This document shows, one piece after another, positions 8,030 through 16,512 of a stretch of DNA of 64,000 nucleotides. The number at the start of each line of letters is the position of its first letter. Positions within the stretch are counted from its first letter, which is position 1. This DNA comes from Bradyrhizobium aeschynomenes. Lineage in GTDB: Bacteria; Pseudomonadota; Alphaproteobacteria; Rhizobiales; Xanthobacteraceae. Under the pieces are notes generated by a model. That model ran no database searches and was not told the DNA's origin. It was given only the letters and a program-made list of their open reading frames with translations. Location of the stretch: assembly GCF_013178945.1 (NCBI RefSeq), contig NZ_JABFDM010000011.1, positions 62,001-126,000 on the forward strand. The letters are read 5' to 3'. The position numbers and the translations under genes are program-made.

Positions 8030-8997
8030 CCGGGAGGAGCAAGGCAGCCCATGTCCGCGCATGCTCTGTCCTGAGCGGCGCCGTCGTCGCGATTGCCGCC
8101 GCCGTGCTCGGCGTCAGCGCCGCCACGGCTGCCGATGGGTGGATCGAGCAGTGGGACGGACGACGGGCGATGGAGCACATCGCCGACCAGCTGCGCTTCA
8201 CGCCCCGCGCGATCGAGACGCCGGGGCATCAGCAGACCATCGACTACATCAAGTCGGCCATGGCGAAGACGGCCGCCGAGGTGGTGAAGACTCAGAATTT
8301 TGCCTTCAAGAGCGACGACGGGCGGGTCCTGCGGCTGACCAACGTTATCGCCCGCTTTCAGCCGCAGAATCCACGCCGCGTGATCGTTGCCACGCACTAC
8401 GACAGCATCATCCACGCCTATCGCGACGCCAACAACCCGAAAGCGCCGATGCCGGGAGCCAACAATTCGGCATCGGGCGTCGCCGTGCTGCTGGAAACCG
8501 CACGCGTATTGTCCCTGCTGCCGAAGGCCGAGGTCGGCATCGACATGATCTTTTTCGACGGCGAGGAAGGGCCCCGCGCGCTGGGCGCAGGTGATCCCAT
8601 GTGGCGAGCGCTCGGCTCACCGCACTTCGCGGCGAATCTGAAAGAGTACTATCCCGACCGCAAACCCGAAAAGGCAGTCGTGTTCGACATGGTCTGCGAC
8701 AAGGACCTCGCACTGATGCCCGAACCGATGTCGCTGCGATCGGCGCCCGCCGAGGTCAAGAAGTTCTGGAGCATCGGCCAGAGCATCGCTCCCCAGGCTT
8801 TTCTCACCAAGCCGACGGCGTACCCGATCAGCGACGACCACACGGCGCTTGCGCAGGTCGGCATTCCCAGTTTCCTCGTCATCGATTTCGACTACGAGCC
8901 GCATTTCAACACGACGCAGGATACGCTCGACAAATGCTCTGCCGACAGCCTCCAGGCGGTCGGCCGGACGCTGCTGAAGTATCTGCTCACGCCTTAG
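8026..8997 (+). CDS. Glutaminyl-cyclase / M28 peptidase-like exported zinc enzyme
   Basis: 323 residues from GTG 8026, overlapping the previous stop by 4 bases. A signal peptide ends near SAATA. The fold is that of M28 aminopeptidases and animal-type glutaminyl cyclases: ATHYDS (His124, Asp126), PGANNSASG (146-147 are Asn-Asn), FFDGEEG (Glu180/181) and DDHTALAQVGIPSFLV (His272). The FFDGEE and DDH-x(3)-Q-x-G-I-P spacing is closer to glutaminyl cyclase than to typical M28 peptidases. In both, the residue at Asn147 is normally a zinc-ligating Asp. It would act in the periplasm on N-termini of exported proteins or peptides. Whether it is active is uncertain. Confidence 0.8.
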   Translation: MTGRSKAAHVRACSVLSGAVVAIAAAVLGVSAATAADGWIEQWDGRRAMEHIADQLRFTPRAIETPGHQQTIDYIKSAMAKTAAEVVKTQNFAFKSDDGRVLRLTNVIARFQPQNPRRVIVATHYDSIIHAYRDANNPKAPMPGANNSASGVAVLLETARVLSLLPKAEVGIDMIFFDGEEGPRALGAGDPMWRALGSPHFAANLKEYYPDRKPEKAVVFDMVCDKDLALMPEPMSLRSAPAEVKKFWSIGQSIAPQAFLTKPTAYPISDDHTALAQVGIPSFLVIDFDYEPHFNTTQDTLDKCSADSLQAVGRTLLKYLLTP

Positions 8998-9098
8998 TCC
9001 TCTTTGCCCGAACGCCAAGCCGCAACCCGGGTCCCGAATTTCTGGTCGGCCGCGGAGAGCGCGCCGGGCTTCTTCGTAGTTGCAACGTCGTTCCGCGG

Positions 9099-9127
9099 TT
9101 GCGCGGCGGTGCCACCGAAGCTACAAT
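9099..9127 (+). promoter_or_regulatory. Putative sigma-70 type promoter for the TPR protein gene
   Basis: -35 TTGCGC (9099-9104), 17-base spacer, -10 TACAAT (9122-9127). Predicted transcript start near 9134, giving a leader of about 48 bases before ATG 9182. Confidence 0.45.
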
Positions 9128-9181
9128 ACAATCATTGCAGGATTTATTGTGTCTGAGCCACTGTTTCTGGTGGAGACGCTG

Positions 9182-10405
9182 ATGACTTTGGTTGAGAAAT
9201 TGGAAAAGGTCGGCGCTCGGCCCAAGGCTTCCGGCGCTAAGAAGGATCCGTCTCTCGAGCGCCTCAACATCTACATCGGGCTGGCCAAATTCCTGTTCGG
9301 CACGTTCGCGCTTGGCCTGATTACCCTTGTGCTCAATCAGCAATACCGGACCGCACAGCTCGAGCTGGAGCGCGCCAAGAGCGAGCATGCGCTCGGCCTG
9401 CAGGACAAGCAGGTCGAAGTCGAGTACCTTCACAAGTTCCAGACCATGGCGATGGACAAGGACATCACCGTCCGCGTGGATTTCGCCGACTACATGAAAT
9501 CGGTCGCGCTATCGAAGACCCTTCAGGAGATCTGGGAGAAGTACTACGCCGCCTTGAGCAAACGGCAGGCCGAGCATCAAGAGAAGATCGAACGCCTGAA
9601 AAATCAAAAGAAGGATGCCGCCACCGAACTCAATGCGGTGATCTTGAAACCGTCGGATTCGATCGTCGGCCCGCTGCTCGAAAAGTTGCAGCGTATCGAC
9701 GCCGAGCTCTATACGACGCAGGAAGCGCTGGACAAGTCGCGCTACGGTACGTTCAAGGAGAATTATTTCGACTTTCAAAGCATCTACGACGATGCGGCTG
9801 CCGCCGAGCGCGCGCGAGACTACGAGCGCGAGCGCGATCTGCTCTTTGGCGCGATGGAGCGGATACCGAAGACGGTCAAGCCCTACTTCCTCGCGCGTCT
9901 CGCAGGAGCCTACCGGGCGCTTCACGACTTCTCCAGCGCCCGGGCGGTGATGCAGCAGGCCGTGGATCTCGCCCCCACCGCAGAAAGCCTTTTCCGGCTT
10001 GCAATCATGCAGAAGAACGACCGGCAGGTTCAACGGGCGCTGGAAAGCCTGAAACGCGCCGCAGAACTCAGTGACGACGATCCGGACACGTTGAGGCAGA
10101 TCGAACTCGTTACGGCGGGCTACCTCATTCACAATGGGCAGCGGGATGAGGGGCTGCGGCTTTTTGCGGCGCTTGAACCGAGCCTGCAGCCACGCGACAA
10201 TTTCATTACGAACATAGCCTGGTTCTATGCGGTCGCTGGCCGGGACGACGATTTCTATGCAGCGTTGGAACGATCGCTGCAGATCAACCGTCAGGCCACG
10301 CTGACCTGGATCGACCAGGAGGTCGACATCGACAAATACCGCGAGGATGATCGCTTCAAACAAGTCGTCCTGCAAGCGCGGGGTCGGAGCGGCCAGCGGC
10401 CGTAG
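9182..10405 (+). CDS. Membrane-anchored coiled-coil / TPR-like protein
   Basis: 407 residues from ATG 9182, chosen over upstream in-frame starts because GGTGGAGA sits 6 bases before it. A basic, soluble N-terminus is followed by one membrane helix (about 30-51, IYIGLAKFLFGTFALGLITL), then a long charged coiled-coil (about 57-190, rich in KRQAEHQEKIERLK-type heptads), and a C-terminal helical-repeat region (about 240-400) with TPR-like Ala/Leu spacing (YFLARLAGAYRALHDFSSAR). No enzyme motif. It probably scaffolds a complex at the inner membrane. It ends one base from the 3' end of the convergent caspase-like gene. Confidence 0.7.
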   Translation: MTLVEKLEKVGARPKASGAKKDPSLERLNIYIGLAKFLFGTFALGLITLVLNQQYRTAQLELERAKSEHALGLQDKQVEVEYLHKFQTMAMDKDITVRVDFADYMKSVALSKTLQEIWEKYYAALSKRQAEHQEKIERLKNQKKDAATELNAVILKPSDSIVGPLLEKLQRIDAELYTTQEALDKSRYGTFKENYFDFQSIYDDAAAAERARDYERERDLLFGAMERIPKTVKPYFLARLAGAYRALHDFSSARAVMQQAVDLAPTAESLFRLAIMQKNDRQVQRALESLKRAAELSDDDPDTLRQIELVTAGYLIHNGQRDEGLRLFAALEPSLQPRDNFITNIAWFYAVAGRDDDFYAALERSLQINRQATLTWIDQEVDIDKYREDDRFKQVVLQARGRSGQRP

Positions 10406-10406
10406 C

Positions 10407-11771
10407 TCACCGCGACATCGTGAACGTGCCGCTCGCCCCGCTGAGGGACCAGCGTCCGCTGATGCTGCGCAGATCGGCAGAGATCCTGCCGACATAGCTC
10501 ACCGCGTGCGAGACACCGCCGGTGCCGTCATAGGTCTTGGTGATGGTGACGGTCTGGCCCGGCACCAGGGACGCGGACGAGCAGGCGAGATTGGCGAACA
10601 GCTTCGGCGCGCTGCGGTTGCCGAACGTGTTCACCTCTTCGGCCCGTCCGGCACAACCCGCCGTCCCGAAGTTGAAGGTGAAGGGGACTTGGCTGCCATT
10701 CGCATAGGAATAGCTGCCCGTCCAAACGCCGGCCATCGACCGCAGCTGCGGTGTCGGGGGCGGCGGCAGCGGCTCGGACGGCGCGGCCAATGCGACCTTC
10801 GACTTGATCTCGTCCAGGCGCGACCGCGCAATGCTCGCATAGAAACCGTCCGGATAGGCTTTCAGGAAGGCCTCCCAGACCTCCCGCTTTCCGAGCTTCT
10901 GCGCCAGCTCGAAATCCTCCCGCATGCGATCGGCGGCGGAGACCGGCGGCTGCGCCGGCGCGGCCGGGGATTCGGCTTCGGATCGGCCAGTGAAATAGAA
11001 TCGGCCGGCGATCGGCGAGGACGACACCCAGGGCTGCTGCGCGCCGCCGGTCGACTTCTTCACGGCGAGTCCGACTTCGTTGAATGCCTCGAACAGGCCA
11101 AGCCCGGGCTTGCGGATGGTCGCGGCGAGAGCGCTGGAATAGGGGCTGTTGCCGCCGTCGCCATCCAGCGCCACGTTGCCGGGCTGGGTGGCATAGGAGA
11201 TCAGCGTGCCTTCGGGGGCCTGCATCTGGGCAAGCCCGCCGCCGGTCGCACGGAAGCCGCGGCCGCCGAACGGATTGTTGCGGCAGGCATCGAGCACGAC
11301 GATGTTGAGCTTGGTCCCGGCGCCGTCCATCTGGCTGAGAACGACGTTGGTGTCGACCATCTGCAGGTAGACATCGGCCTCCTTGGTCGGGTTGGCCGCC
11401 ACGGGCACCAGGAAATTGCGGCCCGCGACCTGCACGCCGTGACCTGCATAGTAGAACAGCGCGACGTCGGCCCCCATGATCGCGTTGCCGAACTTCTGCA
11501 GCACGCCGTCGAAGGCCGCCTTGTCGAGATCGATCTGCGGGCCGCCAGCGACGAGCGCGAAGCCGAGCGAACGCAATGTCTCAGCCATCAGCCGGGCATC
11601 GTTGCGCGGATTGCCGAGCGGCGTGACGTTCTGATAGTTCGAGTTGCCCACCACCAGCGCGATGCGCTTCTCGGCGCTCGCCGGTGCCGACCACACAGAA
11701 ATCAAAGTCAGAATCACGAAGAGGCGCAGGATCGCGCCCATCGATAAAATAAACCCCATGGCCATGCCCAT
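10407..11771 (-). CDS. Caspase-like (C14 family) exported protease
   Basis: 454 residues. The signal peptide ends near APASA. The caspase fold follows: KRIALVVGNSNYQN with NDARLMAETLRSLGF, catalytic His111 in FYYAGHG and catalytic Cys163 in VVLDACRNNPF. The acidic S1-type pocket residues cannot be judged by eye. After a Pro-rich linker the C-terminal 120 residues (MAGVWTGSYSYANGSQVPF onward) form a beta-rich domain that may bind ligands in the envelope. Several Met codons precede the signal core (11771, 11759, 11741), so the exact start is open. Bacterial orthocaspases are proteases often implicated in stress or programmed death; the role here is unknown. Confidence 0.85.
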   Translation of the reverse strand: MGMAMGFILSMGAILRLFVILTLISVWSAPASAEKRIALVVGNSNYQNVTPLGNPRNDARLMAETLRSLGFALVAGGPQIDLDKAAFDGVLQKFGNAIMGADVALFYYAGHGVQVAGRNFLVPVAANPTKEADVYLQMVDTNVVLSQMDGAGTKLNIVVLDACRNNPFGGRGFRATGGGLAQMQAPEGTLISYATQPGNVALDGDGGNSPYSSALAATIRKPGLGLFEAFNEVGLAVKKSTGGAQQPWVSSSPIAGRFYFTGRSEAESPAAPAQPPVSAADRMREDFELAQKLGKREVWEAFLKAYPDGFYASIARSRLDEIKSKVALAAPSEPLPPPPTPQLRSMAGVWTGSYSYANGSQVPFTFNFGTAGCAGRAEEVNTFGNRSAPKLFANLACSSASLVPGQTVTITKTYDGTGGVSHAVSYVGRISADLRSISGRWSLSGASGTFTMSR

Positions 11772-12089
11772 TTCCGAGGGTCACTGCAAGAATGTCCCCT
11801 CTTAACATGCCGACACCGACCGGTCTTGCCCATCTTCGAGACGGGCAACGCAGCCACCGCGGCGGGATGGGCTCACTTCGGCGCTGCGAGCACTGACGCA
11901 CGGCACGATCCCGAGGTATTTCGATCCGCACGCTCCGACGGCTGGGACCGGACGGACGCACGCCCGGGCCCGTCGCAATGGCTCTACCAGCCCCCCCCCA
12001 CCGTCAGCGCAGGCGAGCAGGCCGGCCGGTGTCATGCTCTCGCGACGAGGCGATCGTCTCGCCGAAACCGCCTTCCGCGCTGCGCTCCT
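11772..12089. other. 318-base intergenic region, no gene seen
   Basis: Lies upstream of the caspase-like gene and downstream of the FAD oxidoreductase, both on the minus strand. No convincing coding frame or RNA was found; it presumably holds the caspase gene promoter. Confidence 0.5.
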
Positions 12090-14213
12090 TCAGGCCACCG
12101 CTAGCTCGGGCTGCGGCTTGACCGCAGCCATCGGCTTGCGCGACAGCAGCCCGGGCACCAGCGCCTCGGCCGCCTCAGCACCCGAGATCACCACGGCCTC
12201 GACGCCCGCGCCGGCATTGCCGCCGCCGGCGATGACGAGGTTGCGCAGCGGCGCCTTGGCGCCTTTCAGGCGGCCCGAGCGCGCCACGCCATAGATCGAG
12301 CCGGCGCTGGCGAGGTCGTAGCGCGCATAGGTCACGGGGCTGGCGTCGGTGCGATAGACGATGTGCTGTGACAGGCCCGGAATGACGGTCTCGGCGGCGG
12401 CGACCATGGCATCGCCGAGCTGCTGCTTACGCGCCTCGTAATCCTTCGAGCGGCGCCATGCCTTCCAGTCGTCGCCGCCCTCGGCCTGAAACCAGCCCTT
12501 GGCCTCGTCGTGAGGAACGAGCGTGATGATCGTCATCGTCGCGTGGCCTTCGGGCGCCGCCGACGGATCGAGTTTGGACATCACGGCGAGACCGATGCCC
12601 ATCGGCGTATCGAGATGGGTGGCGGGAGCAATGTCCGGCACGACATCGAGACCGAGATGCACCGAGAAGCACGACGTCGCCGGCGTGAGGCTGCGGGTGC
12701 GCTCACGGAAGGCCGAGGGCAGATCGTCGGGGCCGAGAAGCTCGGTGAAGGTACGGCCGAGATCGGCGTTCGAGACCACCGCGCGCGCGCGGATCGCGCG
12801 GCCATTGCCGAGCACGACGCCGGCCGCACGGCCCCGCTCGACCAGGATCTGCGCAACCTTGGACTTCAAATGCACCTCGCCGCCGCGCGCGGTGATCGCC
12901 TCGGCCATGATGTCGGCGAGGTGACCGGAGCCGCCGACCGGATAGAAGCCGCCCTTGAAGTAGTAGCCGAAGATCGGGACCATCTGCGCACAGCTCAGCC
13001 GCTCGCTGCCGTCCCCGAGATAGCCCGACAGCGCATTCAGATACGCTATCAGCTCGGGGTCGGAGACATGCGCTGCGACCAACTCGTCGAACGGGCGGTT
13101 CATCCAGCGGAACGCCTGCGGATGCTTGCGCGGGAAGGCCAGCATCTCCTCGATCGATTCCGGCATCCCGGGAATGCCGCTGCGGCCCTGTCCGGTCGCA
13201 TACATGCTCTGGAAGATCGCATGGATCGTATCGAACAGCTTGACGAGCCCGTCGGCGCTGGCGGGGAATGCGTCGCAGAGCAGCCGGACATAGGCGCGCC
13301 AGTCCTCGGGCACGTCGATGCGGCGGCCGGCGAGCCGGTAGGAATGGGTGACGCGCTTCCATTGGATGCGATCGGCGACACCGAGCCGGCGCAGCACGCT
13401 GTCGACCGGGCCGCCGGGCCAGACGCCGGAGAAATCATGCGGGCCGGCATCGAAGCGGTACAGCACCGGCTTGTTGTCGTGATGCGCCTTGCGCAGATAG
13501 CTGTGGCAGAAGCCGCCGGGCACGACGTGGTGGTCGAACACCTTCACCGTCAGTCCGGATTCGGCAAGCAGCGCCGCGGCGGTAAGACCGCCGATGCCGG
13601 CACCGATCACCGCGACGTCGCAATCGGCGCTGGCGACACCGGAGAAGTCCGGCGCCGGCCAGTGATGATCCTCGCGGGACGCCCGGATCCGCTGCAAGGC
13701 CTGCCGGATGGCGAAGCGCGGGCCAAAGATCGAGACGAGCGCTCCGCCGATGACGATCGCAGTCGTGATCCAGGATGACACGCCAGCCCATCGGCAGAGG
13801 CCGAGCACGAGGAACAGGACGCCCCACAGCCCCGTCATCAACATGTTGATCAGCTGGAATTGCGGTGTCGACGCGCTGTCGGCGTAGCTCCCGCGGGAAT
13901 AGTCGGCCGTCCAGGGCCGGCTGACGGCGAGCGAGCCGAAGCTGATCACGCCGAGCGCCGCAAAAGACAGCCACAGTGAGTTGATCGCGGTCCAGCCCGG
14001 CGCGACATCATTGGCGATGGCCAGCAGGACGAACAGCGCGAGGCTGCCGAGCTCGAGCAATGCGAGCTCCGACCGCGTCGCGCGCCACAGATTGCCGGCG
14101 AGAGACAGCGCGAGCGCCGACCACACCGCCCAGCTCGGCTGATGCCAGCCGAGCAAAGCCCAGAACACTACGAAGGGCAGCAGCGCCAGCTTGACCGTCA
14201 GGAACACCTTCAT
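12090..14213 (-). CDS. Phytoene desaturase/retinol saturase-like FAD oxidoreductase with N-terminal membrane domain
   Basis: 707 residues. The first 170 residues form about six membrane helices. An FAD-binding Rossmann motif follows (DVAVIGAGIGGLTAAALLAE, GxGxxG at 204-209), then the CrtI/retinol-saturase type body with YYFKGGFYPVGGSGHLADIM, and a C-terminal flavin-closing motif (NLVIAGGGNAGAGVEAVVIS). Members oxidise or reduce isoprenoid or other lipid double bonds; the substrate is unknown. The membrane fusion suggests a lipid-dissolved substrate. The gene stands alone, with a purine-rich GGAGGAGGCAG Shine-Dalgarno just before ATG 14213, and two identical-type dyads plus a promoter upstream, pointing to tight control by a dimeric repressor. 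Confidence 0.85.
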   Translation of the reverse strand: MKVFLTVKLALLPFVVFWALLGWHQPSWAVWSALALSLAGNLWRATRSELALLELGSLALFVLLAIANDVAPGWTAINSLWLSFAALGVISFGSLAVSRPWTADYSRGSYADSASTPQFQLINMLMTGLWGVLFLVLGLCRWAGVSSWITTAIVIGGALVSIFGPRFAIRQALQRIRASREDHHWPAPDFSGVASADCDVAVIGAGIGGLTAAALLAESGLTVKVFDHHVVPGGFCHSYLRKAHHDNKPVLYRFDAGPHDFSGVWPGGPVDSVLRRLGVADRIQWKRVTHSYRLAGRRIDVPEDWRAYVRLLCDAFPASADGLVKLFDTIHAIFQSMYATGQGRSGIPGMPESIEEMLAFPRKHPQAFRWMNRPFDELVAAHVSDPELIAYLNALSGYLGDGSERLSCAQMVPIFGYYFKGGFYPVGGSGHLADIMAEAITARGGEVHLKSKVAQILVERGRAAGVVLGNGRAIRARAVVSNADLGRTFTELLGPDDLPSAFRERTRSLTPATSCFSVHLGLDVVPDIAPATHLDTPMGIGLAVMSKLDPSAAPEGHATMTIITLVPHDEAKGWFQAEGGDDWKAWRRSKDYEARKQQLGDAMVAAAETVIPGLSQHIVYRTDASPVTYARYDLASAGSIYGVARSGRLKGAKAPLRNLVIAGGGNAGAGVEAVVISGAEAAEALVPGLLSRKPMAAVKPQPELAVA

Positions 14214-14243
14214 ACCTGCCTCCTCCGCGCCAAGCGCGCCACA

Positions 14244-14262
14244 ATCTTTCCAATGTCAAGAT
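14244..14262. promoter_or_regulatory. Operator-like 19-bp dyad, copy 1
   Basis: ATCTTTCCAATGTCAAGAT, with inverted ends ATCTT/AAGAT. It lies just downstream of the predicted -10 of the FAD oxidoreductase promoter, where a bound repressor would block initiation. Confidence 0.55.
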
Positions 14263-14264
14263 GA

Positions 14265-14294
14265 AGAATAGCGGCATTGCCCTGCCTGCGTCAA
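14265..14294 (-). promoter_or_regulatory. Putative promoter of the FAD oxidoreductase gene
   Basis: On the minus strand, -35 TTGACG (14294-14289), 18-base spacer, -10 TATTCT (14270-14265). It is sandwiched between the two dyad copies. Confidence 0.5.
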
Positions 14295-14299
14295 CGACG

Positions 14300-14318
14300 A
14301 TCTTGCCAACGTCAAGAT
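14300..14318. promoter_or_regulatory. Operator-like 19-bp dyad, copy 2
   Basis: ATCTTGCCAACGTCAAGAT differs from copy 1 at two positions and starts 56 bases away, immediately upstream of the -35. The rest of the 14214-14577 gap shows no gene. Confidence 0.55.
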
Positions 14319-14577
14319 TAGATTCGTCAACCTCGACGGGATGAAAGTGGTAGAATGATGCCCGTCATCACGCGAAGGTCACAGCCTATCGTCCGGACGC
14401 CACAGCAAGGCGCGATTCGCGCACCGCCAAGCCGCCAAAGCTGGCTCGACTGTGGCAATGGGATCACGGAACCCGGGCGATGAACGAACAAAGTCGAAAA
14501 TTGCGCAGCATAGGAGTCACACACCGCCGCAAAATGGCGACAATCTGCGGTCATCTGAGGCGAGGAGATGCTGAGGA

Positions 14578-15306
14578 TTGCCGTTCGTGTACCGACCCCA
14601 ACTGCCAATATTGGTCTTTGCTGCAATCAGCTGCGTGTCGGCCATGCAACTACAACGCGCGCATGCGGAGTGGTGGAGCCGCTCTCCGACTGATTTCGAG
14701 GAATGCGCCGACGCGGCGGAGAAATCTGCCACGAAGGAAGAGAAGACCGCGGCGATGGCGCAATGCAACGCCAAATTTGCCGGGAGACGGAAGCCGGGCG
14801 GCGGCTATGTCTACTACGACTTCATGCAGGACCGCAGCTTCGACATCGCCGGACCCAATCCGACGCCGGAAGAGCAGAAGTTCATCGATCAGCAATACAC
14901 GCAATATCTCGAGCGGCAGCGCCACGCCAATATGAGCTCGGCCATGATGCCGCGGCCGCAGCCGCAGGGCCTGCAGCCGACCTCGCTCAGGGACATGACG
15001 GCGCGCGCCGCGATCGAGCCGCCCAAGCCGGCGATGCCAGCGCCGCCACCACTGCCCCGACCGAGCAAGCCGCCTGCTGCGGCAGCGCAGCCCGGCCAGG
15101 TGCCGCCCGGCGCCACCGCCGAGGCGCGCGCCCGTATCAAGGCGGCCCACTGCGCCAAGGATGGCGGCAGGCGCGATTCGTTCTCGTGCAATTTTCCAGT
15201 CCTGTCCGAAAAGCTCGATGAGCTGAAGCGGATGTTCACCGGCCCAAGCCAGACGGCTGCAGGACCGGCCGCGAAGTCGCCGAAGCGCGCCGACGCCAAG
15301 AACTGA
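14578..15306 (+). CDS. Exported Pro/Ala-rich protein of unknown function
   Basis: 242 residues from TTG 14578, with GAGGAG 10 bases upstream; GTG 14587 is an alternative. A signal peptide runs to about RAHA-EWW. The mature region begins with a small charged helical domain containing paired cysteines (EECADAAEK, MAQCNAKF), then FAGRRKPGGGYVYYDFMQDRSFDIAG, a segment of conserved look, and a long Pro/Ala linker (residues 130-185). A C-terminal Cys pair (AAHCAKD, FSCNF) closes it. No enzyme motif. Probably periplasmic or outer-envelope; function unknown. Confidence 0.65.
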   Translation: MPFVYRPQLPILVFAAISCVSAMQLQRAHAEWWSRSPTDFEECADAAEKSATKEEKTAAMAQCNAKFAGRRKPGGGYVYYDFMQDRSFDIAGPNPTPEEQKFIDQQYTQYLERQRHANMSSAMMPRPQPQGLQPTSLRDMTARAAIEPPKPAMPAPPPLPRPSKPPAAAAQPGQVPPGATAEARARIKAAHCAKDGGRRDSFSCNFPVLSEKLDELKRMFTGPSQTAAGPAAKSPKRADAKN

Positions 15307-15532
15307 CACGGAGAACGGACACCCGACCGCCTGCGATGGCGGAGTTCGGCGCCCCGCTCCCGTTTCCATCGCGCCGTCACCTGCGCCACGCCATAACATG
15401 ATGCGCACGCAGAGTTCCGACAGCAGCGGCCGCGATGGCGTACGCATTCCCCGGTCTGCTGTTTCTGGCCGCCGCTTGTAACGATCCGAGCAACGCCATA
15501 GCTTTACGCGCGTGGGGCGCAGGAGGCAGGTC

Positions 15533-16117
15533 ATGGGTCTACTCGACATTCTCAACGGCATGCAGAACGGCCCGCACGGGCCCAGTCATCCGACGACACA
15601 GAAGAACGACGGCATGTCGCCGATGACGATGGCGATCCTCGCGCTGCTGGCCTGGAAAGCCGTGAAGCACTTCTCGCAAGGCAGCCGGCAGCCGAATGCA
15701 GCTCCAGCGCCAGTTCAGCCGCCCCAGCCGACCGGCCAACAGGGCGGGCCGCTCGGCGGCGCGCTCGGTGGCGGCCTGGGCAACATCATTGCCGGCGGTC
15801 TCGGCGGCCTGCTCGCAGGCGGCGCAGCCGGCAGCGTGCTGTCCGGCGGACTCGGTGATCTCCTGCGCCAGTTCCAGGAGAAGGGCCATGGCGACACGGC
15901 GAGCTCGTGGGTGAGCCCTGGCGAGAACAAGCCGATCTCGCCGGGCGATCTCGCCAACGCGCTCGGCGCCGACCAGATCGATCAGCTCACCGCACAGAGC
16001 GGCCTGTCGCGCGATGAGCTGCTCAGCGGGCTGAGCCAGTATCTGCCGAAGGTGATCGATCAGCTGACGCCGGACGGGCGGCTGCCGACCGAGCACGAGC
16101 TCTCGAGCCGGATCTGA
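15533..16117 (+). CDS. YidB family protein (DUF937)
   Basis: 194 residues from ATG 15533, fixed by AGGAGG 5 bases upstream. The C-terminal ISPGDLANALGADQIDQLTA, SGLSRDELLSGLSQYLPKVI and DQLTPDGRLPTEHEL are the hallmark of YidB/DUF937 proteins. The middle is a Gly-rich hydrophobic tract (about 75-110) that may insert into a membrane or drive self-association. The cellular role of YidB is not well settled. A stress-type membrane protein gene starts 27 bases downstream, probably in the same transcript. Confidence 0.85.
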   Translation: MGLLDILNGMQNGPHGPSHPTTQKNDGMSPMTMAILALLAWKAVKHFSQGSRQPNAAPAPVQPPQPTGQQGGPLGGALGGGLGNIIAGGLGGLLAGGAAGSVLSGGLGDLLRQFQEKGHGDTASSWVSPGENKPISPGDLANALGADQIDQLTAQSGLSRDELLSGLSQYLPKVIDQLTPDGRLPTEHELSSRI

Positions 16118-16144
16118 GCGCGACCTTCAGGCAAGGATGATCTG

Positions 16145-16411
16145 ATGATTTACATTTTGATCGTTGGCTTCGTCGCCGGCCTGCTGGCGCGGCTGCTGTC
16201 CCCCGGGCCGAACAATCCGTCCGGCTTCATCCTCACCACAGTGCTCGGCATCGTCGGGGCCTTCCTCGCCACCGCGATCGGACAGGCGATCGGACACTAT
16301 GGTCCGAACCAGGGCGCCGGCTTCATCACCGCCACGATCGGCGCGGTGGCGGTGTTGTTCATCTGGAACAGGTTGGTCGCGAGCGGCACGATCCGCGATT
16401 TCAATCGGTAA
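16145..16411 (+). CDS. GlsB/YeaQ/YmgE family small membrane protein
   Basis: 88 residues with three hydrophobic helices and the family pattern FVAGLLARLLSPGPN, GFILTTVLGIVGAFLAT and AVAVLFIWN. These 'transglycosylase-associated' proteins are induced by general stress, but no enzymatic activity is established. AAGGATG lies 6 bases before ATG 16145. It follows yidB closely, suggesting a two-gene stress operon. Confidence 0.88.
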   Translation: MIYILIVGFVAGLLARLLSPGPNNPSGFILTTVLGIVGAFLATAIGQAIGHYGPNQGAGFITATIGAVAVLFIWNRLVASGTIRDFNR

Positions 16412-16423
16412 CAGCCTTCACCC

Positions 16424-16507
16424 CGTCATTGCGAGCGCCGCGACGCAATCCATGGCCTAAAGATGAGGTCTGGATTGCGTCGTCGTTTGCAGGTCTCACA
16501 ATGACGG
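16424..16507. repeat. Palindromic intergenic repeat of the 'cgtcattgcgag' family
   Basis: Starts CGTCATTGCGAGCG and ends with the imperfect complement CACAATGACGG. Inner arms CGACGCAATCCA and TCTGGATTGCGTCG also pair. It lies between the convergent glsB-like and SDR genes and could form a long hairpin that separates transcripts. Confidence 0.75.
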
Positions 16508-16512
16508 CGATC

